Below are positions 1 through 7,858 of a DNA stretch of 32,318 nucleotides, piece after piece. Position 1 is the stretch's first letter, and every line of letters begins with the position of its first letter. Source of the stretch: an uncultured Treponema sp. (GTDB lineage: Bacteria; Spirochaetota; Spirochaetia; Treponematales; Treponemataceae); contig CALAUH010000048.1 of the NCBI GenBank assembly GCA_937892225.1, positions 1-32,318 on the forward strand, in the 5' to 3' direction. The position numbers and the translations under genes are program-made. The notes under the pieces are model-generated. The model worked only from the letters and a program-made list of their open reading frames with translations. It was not told the DNA's origin and ran no database searches.

Positions 1-93
1 GACTTCACCGGCATCGAGTTCTGCGACGAGCCTTGGGCAAAAATCACCGACAACCCCACCCTTTTGATTTACAAATACAATAGTCTTACCCAT
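1..93 (-). CDS. parA: N-terminal fragment of a ParA/Soj-type ATPase, broken before Walker A
   Basis: Read from the ATG at 93, the minus strand encodes MGKTIVFVNQKGGV, the standard opening of ParA/Soj chromosome-partition ATPases. The family then continues GKT[ST], the Walker A lysine and threonine that bind ATP-Mg. Here it continues VGDFCPRL instead. The frame stays open to the window edge but no longer resembles ParA. The change coincides with a jump in composition: bases 1-51 are close to 60% G+C in a genome of roughly one third G+C. Either the gene is interrupted here by foreign DNA or the sequence is chimeric at this end. The identification rests on only 14 residues. No clear Shine-Dalgarno precedes the ATG. 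A parA near rsmG (3.3 kb away) fits the common grouping of these genes. Confidence 0.5.
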   Translation of the reverse strand, partial: MGKTIVFVNQKGGVVGDFCPRLVAELDAGEV

Positions 94-120
94 ATCTGTT
101 AATATATCATTTTTATAAAA

Positions 121-134
121 AATAGTATACTATT
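121..134. promoter_or_regulatory. Perfect 14-bp palindrome with a symmetric -10 element between divergent genes
   Basis: AATAGTATACTATT is its own reverse complement. It presents TATACT, a good -10 hexamer, to both strands: plus at 126-131 and minus at 129-124. It lies in the 59-bp gap between the ParA start (93, minus) and the methyltransferase start (153, plus). I see no convincing -35 for either direction. It could also be an operator. Confidence 0.4.
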
Positions 135-152
135 AAAAAAGGAATATAAACT

Positions 153-1307
153 ATGATTTTATCTGTAACACTTTCAAAACCTGTATCAAACATTCAGGAA
201 ATATTAGACAGACCGTATCAAAAAATAAAAATTTCTATAGAAAACTCGTCAAACGGTACAGCTTACTTTGTACAAATGTTTACGCAGACACAAGTTTTCC
301 ATCAGCATTTTACAGAAGCACAATTAAATGATTTTTTACAAAAACATGAAGGTAAAACTTTTAAGAATTGTGTAAAAAGAACAGAAACTCAGGAAATCAC
401 AGTTTTAAGCAATAAAAAAGGAAAAATAACAGAAATAAAAAAAGATATAAAACAAGATGATAAAAAACTCTTTAAAGGATTATTATCTAGCGAGAACAAT
501 CTTAGCCAGAAAAAAAAGAATTACATTTTGCAGGAAGGAAATCCTGTTCCTTTTTTAGTAATGACTGGCATTATGACAGCAGAAGGAAAAGTAATTTCTT
601 CAAAATACGATAAATTTCGTCAGATAAACAGATTTCTTGAATTTATAAATGATGTTATACCAGAAATTTTAAAAACAAAAAATGAAAATGAACCAGTCAG
701 AATTGTAGACTTTGGATGTGGAAAATCATATCTGACTTTTGCAGTGCATTATTTTTTAACTCAGATAAAAAATCTTCCATGCAAAATAGAAGGACTAGAT
801 TTAAAAGAAGATGTAATCAATTACTGTAATGATATGGCTAAAAAATTAAATCTTGAAAATCTGGTTTTTAAGAAAGGAAATATTCAGGATTATTCCGAAA
901 AAGATTCTCCAGATATGATAATTACTTTACATGCATGTGATACCGCAACAGATTTTGCTTTAAAATATGCAGTCGAAAAAAACACAAAAGTAATTTTAAG
1001 TGTACCCTGCTGCCAGCATGAAATTAATTCTCAGCTTCAGAAAAACAAAACTGAAATTACAAACGAATTTTCATCACTATTAAAATGGGGAATTATTCAG
1101 GAAAAATTTTCTTCTCTTGTAACAGATGCTTTACGCGGTGAATGGTTAGAATCAAAAGGATATAAAGTTCAAATGCTTGAATTTATTGATATGGAACATA
1201 CTCCAAAAAACATTTTAATCAGAGCTATAAAAAATTCAGATAAAAGTGATTATAAAAAACCTGAACTTTTAGACAAACTTTCTATAGCCCCGACAATCTG
1301 GAATTAA
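153..1307 (+). CDS. Class I SAM-dependent methyltransferase (Methyltransf_32-like)
   Basis: Soluble 384-residue protein. The N-terminal 130 residues are lysine-rich and not recognisable. At about residues 185-200 comes motif I of a Rossmann SAM-binding fold (VRIVDFGCGKSYLTF), followed by an acidic motif II (EGLDLKEDV) and, near residue 265, LHACDTATD, a signature of the Methyltransf_32 group of presumed RNA or protein methyltransferases. The methyl acceptor is unknown to me. The start is the ATG preceded by AAGGA. The gene stands alone on the plus strand, divergent from the ParA fragment and convergent with the carboxypeptidase gene, whose stop is only 3 bp away. The fold assignment is firm; the substrate is not. 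Confidence 0.8.
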   Translation: MILSVTLSKPVSNIQEILDRPYQKIKISIENSSNGTAYFVQMFTQTQVFHQHFTEAQLNDFLQKHEGKTFKNCVKRTETQEITVLSNKKGKITEIKKDIKQDDKKLFKGLLSSENNLSQKKKNYILQEGNPVPFLVMTGIMTAEGKVISSKYDKFRQINRFLEFINDVIPEILKTKNENEPVRIVDFGCGKSYLTFAVHYFLTQIKNLPCKIEGLDLKEDVINYCNDMAKKLNLENLVFKKGNIQDYSEKDSPDMIITLHACDTATDFALKYAVEKNTKVILSVPCCQHEINSQLQKNKTEITNEFSSLLKWGIIQEKFSSLVTDALRGEWLESKGYKVQMLEFIDMEHTPKNILIRAIKNSDKSDYKKPELLDKLSIAPTIWN

Positions 1308-1322
1308 AGATTAATTCTTTTT
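1301..1322 (+). terminator. A/T-only hairpin with a short T run over two convergent stop codons
   Basis: GAATTAA, loop AGA, TTAATTC, then TTTTT. Both arms contain the stop codons of the convergent genes (1305-1307 plus, 1313-1311 minus). The stem is perfect but has only two G-C pairs' worth of strength, so this is a weak terminator candidate for the plus-strand gene. Confidence 0.25.
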
Positions 1323-2213
1323 CCAGCAGTCAATAAATTCTAACATATACTGCTGAATATCATTAAACCATTTATTCTGTAACTTACATGCAGGAATACC
1401 AATATATCTGTAATGCCAGCATTCCCATCTGTAACCTGTAATATCTTCGTATCCCTGTGGGAAACTTAAACTCCATCCATATTCTTCAGAATGTGAATCA
1501 AGCCATTTTCCCTGGGAAGTCTGAATAAATGAATCATCAATACTTCCAAAATCAATAGCAAATCCTAACTGATGCTGACTTGTACCTTCTCTTGCTGATT
1601 CTCTTTCTGCTTCTTCAAGTCCGTCAATTCTTACCCATTTCTGGAAAAGATTTTTCTGATATTCCCACGATCTGTAAGTTGAACTTACTAAAAGTGTAAT
1701 ACCATCCTGACGTGCAGCTTTAGCCATTTCTACCAATGCATCTTGAACATAAGAACGAAGCTGTAAATCATTTCTGCTGATATTATAATAATTGTTTTTT
1801 ACAAGAGGAACTAAATCACCAGGTTCATAATTTTCTGGTTCAGATTTATGCTTTTTATCAATTAAGAAAAACTGCTGTGAAGAAGGCATACAATCAAAAG
1901 AAGGATAATTTTTTTCGTCCATAAGAACTTCTTCTAATTCATTTAAAAATGATGCAGTATCCTGTAAAATTAAAGGAGTACATTCTTCTTTAAAACGAAC
2001 GGACATTTTTGAAAGAACAAGATTTAATTTTTCAAGTCTTGGATCAACTTCTTCTTTTGTTTTTTTACTATTAGCCTTAGGATTCTGCATTTCTTCTAAT
2101 TCCTGTATTGGATTTTTATCATTTGATTTCTTTTTTCCTGAAGCAGCAAGAAATGATAAAGTAATAACGCCACATACAAAAATTAATATTAATAATTTAA
2201 TTCGATTTTTCAT
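1311..2213 (-). CDS. Membrane-anchored D-alanyl-D-alanine carboxypeptidase, VanY/M15B family
   Basis: Predicted zinc peptidase trimming D-Ala from peptidoglycan stem peptides outside the cytoplasmic membrane. I prefer the ATG at 2213, which has AAGGA seven bases upstream and gives 300 residues starting directly with a signal or anchor segment (KLLILIFVCGVITLSFLAA). A TTG at 2252 would add 13 low-complexity residues and also has an AAGGA. In the longer numbering the M15 motifs are complete: STYRSWEYQ (191-199), SQHQLGFAIDFG (225-236, zinc ligands H227 and D234) and WECWHYRYIG (277-285 region, general base E277, ligand H280). Residues 40-110 form a charged linker. It is the last gene of a nine-gene minus-strand run and follows the aminopeptidase gene after 54 bp (15 bp from the TTG). 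Confidence 0.85.
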   Translation of the reverse strand: MKNRIKLLILIFVCGVITLSFLAASGKKKSNDKNPIQELEEMQNPKANSKKTKEEVDPRLEKLNLVLSKMSVRFKEECTPLILQDTASFLNELEEVLMDEKNYPSFDCMPSSQQFFLIDKKHKSEPENYEPGDLVPLVKNNYYNISRNDLQLRSYVQDALVEMAKAARQDGITLLVSSTYRSWEYQKNLFQKWVRIDGLEEAERESAREGTSQHQLGFAIDFGSIDDSFIQTSQGKWLDSHSEEYGWSLSFPQGYEDITGYRWECWHYRYIGIPACKLQNKWFNDIQQYMLEFIDCWKKN

Positions 2214-2267
2214 TTTATTTTCCTTGTTATTATTATCGTTATTTTTTTTCAAAACTTATTCCTTTTT

Positions 2268-3362
2268 TTATATTTGCAGAATACCGTTCTGTAAAATCAT
2301 TTTATCTGAACCATCTGCATATTTTACTATAATTGTAGGTTCTTTTACAATTCCATCCAAATGAATTAAACTTGGTGCATCATTATCATAATTTTCACCG
2401 ATTGCAAAATGGCATGTATTAAAAGCTTTTTCATCTTCAAGCATGTTTCCAGTAATTCTTGCTGCCGGATTTAATCCGATTCCAAGTTCACCAATATTTC
2501 TTGCATTCTTTTTATAAACTTCTGCCATTCCTTTTTCTAATTTCTTTTCTTTTTCCATAATAAACGGTTTTAATTCTGCATCAATTATTGTTTTTAATAA
2601 TCGTTTTGCATGTGAACCGCCTGTAATTGTTGTTACAAAACCATCTTCAACTTTACAACTTATTGGTTCATCTAAAATTGCGTCCCCATCGTAAAAAGTC
2701 ATTGAACCGTCAAAAACAATTTTACCATTACTTTTACCTACAACCGGACTTATAAAAACTTCTCCTGCAGGAATATTTCCACCTGTTCCCGGTTTAGAAA
2801 AATCTCCATCATCAAACATCAATTTTCGGTTTTCCACAGAAATTTCAATATCAGTACCGGAAGGTGCAGTAACATGAACACTTACTGCATTTTCAAAATA
2901 ATTATTTAATATATTACAGCGGTTTTTTAATTCGTCATAATCTATATTTGCAGTTCGATTCATCATATCCTGAGTAATACCTGGAGTCCAGATACCACGC
3001 ATTGTTTTTTTACCATCAAGTAAATAATCAAAAATATGTGTAAATTTCTGACCGTCTTCGGTAACAAGAGGCTCTTTTTGAGAAACAGGATCTTTTCCTA
3101 ATTTTACGTTAGAAATTGAAAAACATACTTCTGGTTCTGTTGCAATTGCAGCTAGAGTTTCAGGATTTGCATTATCAAAACTGGTTTTATCATTTTGAAA
3201 AATTAATGTCGGAATTCCCCCCTGCTCTTCTACAGCAATATATAAATCCTGTGCAATTTGATTAGTCATTGGATTTGCTATAATCAAAACTCTTTCATTC
3301 TTTTTTACTTTTACTACATCCTGAACAACAACTTGAGATGCAGTTCTTTCTTTTCTGCTCAT
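2268..3362 (-). CDS. M29-family aminopeptidase (aminopeptidase T-like)
   Basis: Cytoplasmic 364-residue metallo-aminopeptidase of the AmpS/aminopeptidase T family, which uses two metal ions to remove N-terminal residues from peptides. The expected metal ligands can all be placed: E201 in NIPAGEVF, E292 in GELGIGLNP, H318 in CHFAIGENY, and H334 and D336 in LIHLDGI. The N-terminal half (1-130) carries the alpha/beta domain of the family. The length is normal and there is no signal peptide. It sits 9 bp after rsmG, so it is probably co-transcribed. Peptide turnover is the likely role; the specificity cannot be read from the sequence. Confidence 0.85.
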   Translation of the reverse strand: MSRKERTASQVVVQDVVKVKKNERVLIIANPMTNQIAQDLYIAVEEQGGIPTLIFQNDKTSFDNANPETLAAIATEPEVCFSISNVKLGKDPVSQKEPLVTEDGQKFTHIFDYLLDGKKTMRGIWTPGITQDMMNRTANIDYDELKNRCNILNNYFENAVSVHVTAPSGTDIEISVENRKLMFDDGDFSKPGTGGNIPAGEVFISPVVGKSNGKIVFDGSMTFYDGDAILDEPISCKVEDGFVTTITGGSHAKRLLKTIIDAELKPFIMEKEKKLEKGMAEVYKKNARNIGELGIGLNPAARITGNMLEDEKAFNTCHFAIGENYDNDAPSLIHLDGIVKEPTIIVKYADGSDKMILQNGILQI

Positions 3363-3371
3363 TTCTTCACC

Positions 3372-4022
3372 TTATTCTTTTTTGATAATTACAAGATTTC
3401 GTTCTACATCAGTTAAATATGGAACAGATAAATTTTCTATTTTATAAGAAGGAACAATCTCTTTTATCTGATTCATTTCTTCTTTTATATTTTCAAGTTT
3501 TGCTTTATAGGCAACAAGATATCCGTTTTGTTTAGTAAGTGCAAGAAGCGTTTTTATCATTGCTGAATCTAAAGGTCTAAAAGCTCTGAATACAGAAATG
3601 TTCATACTTTCAGCAGGAACTTTTTCTGCTTCACAATTAATAACTTTTACGTTTTTTAATCCTAAAACGGCAGCACAATTTTCAAGAAATGCACAACGCT
3701 TACTCATTCTTTCTACAAGATTAAAATTAATTTGAGGAAAAGCCGCTGCAAGTGGAATGCCTGGTAACCCGCCGCCGGAACCTATATCACCAATAACAAA
3801 ATCACTGCAATTATTTTCCTGAATTAAACTCTTAAGAGGAATATAAGCAGCAAGAGAATCATAAATATGACGAATTAATAATTCATCATGATCTGATGTA
3901 TTTGTAAGATTATATGCAGAATTAAAAAGAATGATTTCATTTATATATAAATCCATCTTTTTAGCAAGATTATTTACTTCCTGAGAATTAATTCCGCATT
4001 TTTCAAAACCGTCTGTAATCAT
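3372..4022 (-). CDS. rsmG: 16S rRNA (guanine-527-N7)-methyltransferase RsmG (GidB)
   Basis: RsmG methylates N7 of G527 in the 530 loop of 16S rRNA; loss of the enzyme gives low-level streptomycin resistance in other bacteria. The 216-residue length is normal. The SAM-binding motif is GDIGSGGGLPGIPLA at 79-93, preceded by the family motif RHIYDSLA at 51-58 and followed by an acidic ribose-binding residue (NLVERMSKR, E104) and FRAF near 135. It lies 1 bp after the upstream secreted-protein gene and 9 bp before the aminopeptidase gene, so translation is probably coupled. rsmG often neighbours parA/parB; here the ParA fragment is 3.3 kb downstream. Confidence 0.93.
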   Translation of the reverse strand: MITDGFEKCGINSQEVNNLAKKMDLYINEIILFNSAYNLTNTSDHDELLIRHIYDSLAAYIPLKSLIQENNCSDFVIGDIGSGGGLPGIPLAAAFPQINFNLVERMSKRCAFLENCAAVLGLKNVKVINCEAEKVPAESMNISVFRAFRPLDSAMIKTLLALTKQNGYLVAYKAKLENIKEEMNQIKEIVPSYKIENLSVPYLTDVERNLVIIKKE

Positions 4023-4023
4023 T

Positions 4024-4926
4024 TTATTTATTATCTATATCAAGTAAAAGATCTATCTGTAAATTATTATTAGAATGATGAAGAACTACAAAATTACCAG
4101 TTTTTTCTGCAACTAATTTTTTTTCTTTCGACATTCTGCATAAATAAGAATTCTCGTTTTTTGTATCCTGAGAAATTGATGGAATTACTTCATAAGTTGT
4201 TACAGAACCATTTGATTTTACAGTTCTAAAAAGAAAGTAAACTGTTTCCTTATAAACCTGTTGATTTACAAAATATTTTCTGTCTGCAGTCAAAATAAAA
4301 GAACCGTCAGCTTCAGTTTCACTAAAAAATACTTTTGTAAAAGATTCTGTAATACTGTAACCATTAATCTTAAATCTTAAGATCAATGGATTTCTATTTT
4401 TAAAAGTCTGATTATCAAGCTGTTTATTTGCGAGTGCTTCTTTTTGAATATCTGATTCGTATTTTCTATCTTCTTTTAATTCCTGAAGACTTGTTAAAAT
4501 CTGTTGTAATAAAATATTTGATGATGCAGAAGAAATTGAAGTTCCGTCCAGTGATGAAATATTATTAAACAAACCTGCATCATAAAGAGAAGAAATATCT
4601 GTTGCTGTTAAAAAAGATGTATCATTGGCAAAAAAATTCAATAAGTCGTTTGCAGAAGTATCTTCTGTTAAAGTTGGAGTCTGATTTTTTATTAATCCAT
4701 TTTCATTATTTTTTGTCGTTGTTGATTTCTGTTCAGTTTTTGTTTCCTTTTTATATTTAGGAACTTCCGGCTTATAAAAACCACCGCCAACAGAAGGCAT
4801 CTCTGGCATTGTCGGCATTTGAGGCATCTTTGGCATTTCAACGCCCTGACAAAAAATTTCTGTTATGCAAAATATTGCAGCAAAAAGAGTAACTGTTTTT
4901 TTATTTAAAATATTATAATGATGCAA
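4024..4926 (-). CDS. Secreted protein of unknown function with a Met-Pro-rich N-terminus
   Basis: I do not recognise a family. The start is probably the TTG at 4926, which has a strong GGAGG six bases upstream. A TTG at 4947 is in frame but poorly placed. From 4926 the protein begins with a signal peptide (KKTVTLFAAIFCITEIFC), then a stretch alternating Met-Pro (MPKMPQMPTMPEMP) and a Gly/Lys/Thr-rich linker to about residue 75. The rest has a predicted helical part and then a beta-rich C-terminal half, with no catalytic motif that I can see. The cysteine at the end of the signal is not in a good lipobox, so lipidation is doubtful. It overlaps the upstream zincin gene by 14 bp, which implies translational coupling. 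Confidence 0.65.
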   Translation of the reverse strand: MHHYNILNKKTVTLFAAIFCITEIFCQGVEMPKMPQMPTMPEMPSVGGGFYKPEVPKYKKETKTEQKSTTTKNNENGLIKNQTPTLTEDTSANDLLNFFANDTSFLTATDISSLYDAGLFNNISSLDGTSISSASSNILLQQILTSLQELKEDRKYESDIQKEALANKQLDNQTFKNRNPLILRFKINGYSITESFTKVFFSETEADGSFILTADRKYFVNQQVYKETVYFLFRTVKSNGSVTTYEVIPSISQDTKNENSYLCRMSKEKKLVAEKTGNFVVLHHSNNNLQIDLLLDIDNK

Positions 4927-5725
4927 GACTTTCCTCCACGATTTCAAGACGCTGTGTTAATTGAGCAATAGTTTTTTCAAGTCTATTCTTTTCTTTTTCC
5001 AATTTTGTTTTTGGATCAATCTGTTTTGACTGCTCAGACTTTTGTTTCATCATCTCTCGTACAGAAGAAGGAGATTTTCCACCCTGTAAAAATTCCTGTT
5101 CAACTTCAGCTCTGTCATCCTTCTTTTTAACTGATGCAACTACTTTCATATTGTCAAAACCAATTGCAGGATTTACATCAACAGCGGCAACTTTTCGTAA
5201 ATCTTTTGCAGTATTTCTTGGAATACATAATACACGATCAATATAATCTTCATAACGAATATCTGCTTCTTTACAAAGTTCCATTGCTCTTGCAAGTTTC
5301 TGTCCAAAATCACGCATCAGTTCACCATTTTTTGCAAGATAATTTGTTTTTATATCCTGTGTAAGTTCTTTTAATTCTGCGTTATTTTCCCATCCTAAAC
5401 TATAATAACCTTTTGATTCTGCAATACTGATTAAATCACCGAACTTTGCCCAGAATTCCTGTGTATGAGATTTACATGCAATTCCAAAATTCGGATCATA
5501 TTTTTGTTTTTCAATTGTAATAAGATGATGAGTATATTCGTGTACCGCAGTATAAATTAATTGTGCATCAGATTTTAAATTCAAGTTGTGAATAAAAATT
5601 TCATGAGTATCTGGTTTATAAAATCCATTTACTCTTTTACTTTCTTTTCCTGTCTGAGTTACTGTAAAATCTATTTCACAAGACTGTATATCTAATAATA
5701 TTTCTTTAATTTTTTCGTTAGTCAT
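4913..5725 (-). CDS. Zincin-like metallopeptidase with a C-terminal coiled coil
   Basis: Cytoplasmic 270-residue protein with a zinc-peptidase motif HEYTHH (H62, E63, H66) in a helix (AQLIYTAVHEYTHHL). A further SHTQEFWAKF follows, with H87 placed like the third ligand in SprT-like and related gluzincins, which carry H-G-x-x-[FW]. Residues 100-200 are unassigned. Residues 238-270 are a clear charged coiled coil (KLEKEKNRLEKTIAQL and on). No signal peptide. It lies 11 bp behind rsmE and overlaps the next gene, so it is part of the same operon. Proteolytic activity is likely from the motif; the substrate is unknown. It is not a clear member of any single named family. Confidence 0.7.
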   Translation of the reverse strand: MTNEKIKEILLDIQSCEIDFTVTQTGKESKRVNGFYKPDTHEIFIHNLNLKSDAQLIYTAVHEYTHHLITIEKQKYDPNFGIACKSHTQEFWAKFGDLISIAESKGYYSLGWENNAELKELTQDIKTNYLAKNGELMRDFGQKLARAMELCKEADIRYEDYIDRVLCIPRNTAKDLRKVAAVDVNPAIGFDNMKVVASVKKKDDRAEVEQEFLQGGKSPSSVREMMKQKSEQSKQIDPKTKLEKEKNRLEKTIAQLTQRLEIVEESLASL

Positions 5726-5736
5726 TTTTTCCTCTT

Positions 5737-6462
5737 TTATTCAAGATATCCTAATTTATTCAAAATAATTGCACCTGCTACAGTAGAAGCAGTTTCTGTA
5801 CGCATTATTCTAGAGCCCATTCCACACAAAACGAACCCTTTTTCTTTCATCAACTGTCTTTCTTTATCTGTCCATCCCCGTTCGCTTCCAATTGCAGCTA
5901 CTACATTTTTATTTTTTATCACTGCATTTTCCAAAGATGAATCTGGTTTTACATTATCTAAAGCAAGTAAAAGTGCATCGTTTTTACTGCAAACTTCTTC
6001 AAGACATTCCCTTAAATTCTGATGTAAAAATATTTGTGGTACATGTGTACTTCCTGCCTGAATCGTTCCATCAAGAAGCATTTTATACGCATTTCCCTTT
6101 TCTACCAGTGTCGACTTCATATAAGATTTTTCGCCAAGTTCAGTTCCAGTTAAATGAACTTCACAAACTCCTAATGCAGCAATATCTCTTAAAAGTCTTT
6201 TAAGCTGAATCGGACGTGGAAAACCAATAATCATCTTTAATGGATTCAAAGGTTTTCCGCTGTCTGTTTTTTCAAAAGAAAATTTTATATCATTTTCTGA
6301 AATTTCTGTAATAGTTGCAATTCCACTTTCACCACCAATTATGCCGGCTGTAAAAGTGTCACCATTTTTTTTATGCAGAATTTTTATAAGATGCTGAGCA
6401 CGTTCATCTTGTATATTCAGAGGATTATTAATTTCCTGTTTAGAAAAAAGGCAGATATTCAT
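5737..6462 (-). CDS. rsmE: 16S rRNA (uracil-1498-N3)-methyltransferase RsmE
   Basis: RsmE belongs to the SPOUT (trefoil-knot) methyltransferases and modifies U1498 near the decoding centre of 16S rRNA. The 241-residue protein has the N-terminal PUA-like region (QHLIKILHKKNGDTF) and the knot motifs IGSERGWTDKE (191-201) and MGSRIMRTETASTVAG (215-230), which form the SAM site and dimer interface. FPRPIQLKRL near residue 81 corresponds to the family's lysine-bearing motif. It is 11 bp downstream of the TPR gene and 11 bp upstream of the zincin gene, in an operon that also contains rsmG. Confidence 0.92.
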   Translation of the reverse strand: MNICLFSKQEINNPLNIQDERAQHLIKILHKKNGDTFTAGIIGGESGIATITEISENDIKFSFEKTDSGKPLNPLKMIIGFPRPIQLKRLLRDIAALGVCEVHLTGTELGEKSYMKSTLVEKGNAYKMLLDGTIQAGSTHVPQIFLHQNLRECLEEVCSKNDALLLALDNVKPDSSLENAVIKNKNVVAAIGSERGWTDKERQLMKEKGFVLCGMGSRIMRTETASTVAGAIILNKLGYLE

Positions 6463-6473
6463 AAAGAAAAAAC

Positions 6474-7844
6474 CTAATTAAACATATTAATCTTTTTTAG
6501 CAATGTACAAAGTTCATCTTTTTCAATTAAATCAACAGGTCTGCCTTCACAATATTTGTGTGCACCTTCAGAAAAATTTCCCATTGAAACACAAATACCA
6601 TTATCACACTTTGTATCTCGCATCTTTGAATGGAATTCACGAATATTAATATCACCAATAACAGTCTGACTTCTATAGAATCTGAATAATTCTTTAGCTT
6701 CCCATTTTGAACTTTCTACAGAACAGATGATTTCTATACTTTCGTTTTGAACAGAAACATCTTCAATCTTTACAAATCCATCTGAATGATACTGCTGTAT
6801 AAATCTTCGACACAAAGCAACAAAATCACTTGTACCTGCTAAAAGATAAGTCTGAAGATTCTGATTTTTATTTAATTCAGTATAACGTGTAATTAATGCA
6901 TCTACATCTTTATATCCTGAATAAGCAGTTCTAATCTGTTTTAATAAAACCAAACCTTTAGAAATATTATTAATCTGGAAATAACAACATGCACATCTAT
7001 ATTTAATCTGTAATAAAATATTTTCAGATACAACTGGAAGTTTTAATGCAATCTCATAATCCTGAATTGCATTTTTTATATCCTTAACTTTTTCGTGTAA
7101 TTTTCCGGCTTCCAGACATGACTGTGCACCATACAAAGGATCTGGTCGTAAATGTAAAAAGATTTTCAATGCTTTATCTAAAATTCCAGATTCTTCCAAA
7201 GCAATTGCCATATTAAAAAGATTTTCTTTATTATCAGGATTTTCATCTAAAACTTTCTTAAAATATGGAAGAGAATCTTTATATCTTTGAGCTTTAAAAT
7301 AAGCAAGCCCTAAATCCTGGAAAACTGTTGTATCTTCAGGAGCGATAAGACGACATTTTCTAAAACATGCAATTGCTTTATCAATAACACCTTTTTCTAC
7401 CAGAGATTTTCCAAGATAATAATTTGTTTCATATTCATCCGGTACTTTTTTTACAGATACAATTAAACTCTGAATAGCATCATCAAATTTACCAAGATAA
7501 TAATAGGCAACACCCATTTTACAGGTAACTTTTGCAATATCGATTTCTGTATGAATTGTTGAAAGATCGTATAAAGTTTTATATACAGACAGAACTTTTT
7601 CATAATTCTTATCTGCAAGATAAATTATTCCAATTTCCTGTAAAGCATTAATATCATGCGGATCATGAGCAAGTCTTTTTTCCAGATCACGAACAACTGC
7701 ACTTCTACCTTTTTTCTGAATATTGCTGCCTATATTATCTTTTTTTGAATTACCAGAATGAGAAGATCTTGCAGATAGTACTATTATGACTAATAATGCA
7801 ATTACAATAACAATGATTAAAACAGTAATAACAGTAGTACCCAT
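6474..7844 (-). CDS. Membrane-anchored TPR protein with a C-terminal Mrr-like domain
   Basis: 456 residues. One N-terminal transmembrane helix (TVITVLIIVIVIALLVIIVL, residues 4-23) is followed by a basic stretch, then about six to seven TPR units between 50 and 290 (for example GVAYYYLGKFDDAIQSL and DLGLAYFKAQRYKDSLPYF). Residues 340-452 look like the Mrr restriction-endonuclease fold: the ending CDNGICVSMGNFSEGAHKY then GRPVDLIEKDELCTLL follows the Mrr consensus closely. At the strand where Mrr enzymes carry Q/E-x-K the protein reads CSV (374-376), so the nuclease site appears lost. A scaffolding role at the inner membrane is more likely than DNA cleavage. It lies 14 bp downstream of the aminotransferase gene. 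Confidence 0.75.
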   Translation of the reverse strand: MGTTVITVLIIVIVIALLVIIVLSARSSHSGNSKKDNIGSNIQKKGRSAVVRDLEKRLAHDPHDINALQEIGIIYLADKNYEKVLSVYKTLYDLSTIHTEIDIAKVTCKMGVAYYYLGKFDDAIQSLIVSVKKVPDEYETNYYLGKSLVEKGVIDKAIACFRKCRLIAPEDTTVFQDLGLAYFKAQRYKDSLPYFKKVLDENPDNKENLFNMAIALEESGILDKALKIFLHLRPDPLYGAQSCLEAGKLHEKVKDIKNAIQDYEIALKLPVVSENILLQIKYRCACCYFQINNISKGLVLLKQIRTAYSGYKDVDALITRYTELNKNQNLQTYLLAGTSDFVALCRRFIQQYHSDGFVKIEDVSVQNESIEIICSVESSKWEAKELFRFYRSQTVIGDINIREFHSKMRDTKCDNGICVSMGNFSEGAHKYCEGRPVDLIEKDELCTLLKKINMFN

Positions 7845-7858
7845 ACAAAACTCCTGAC

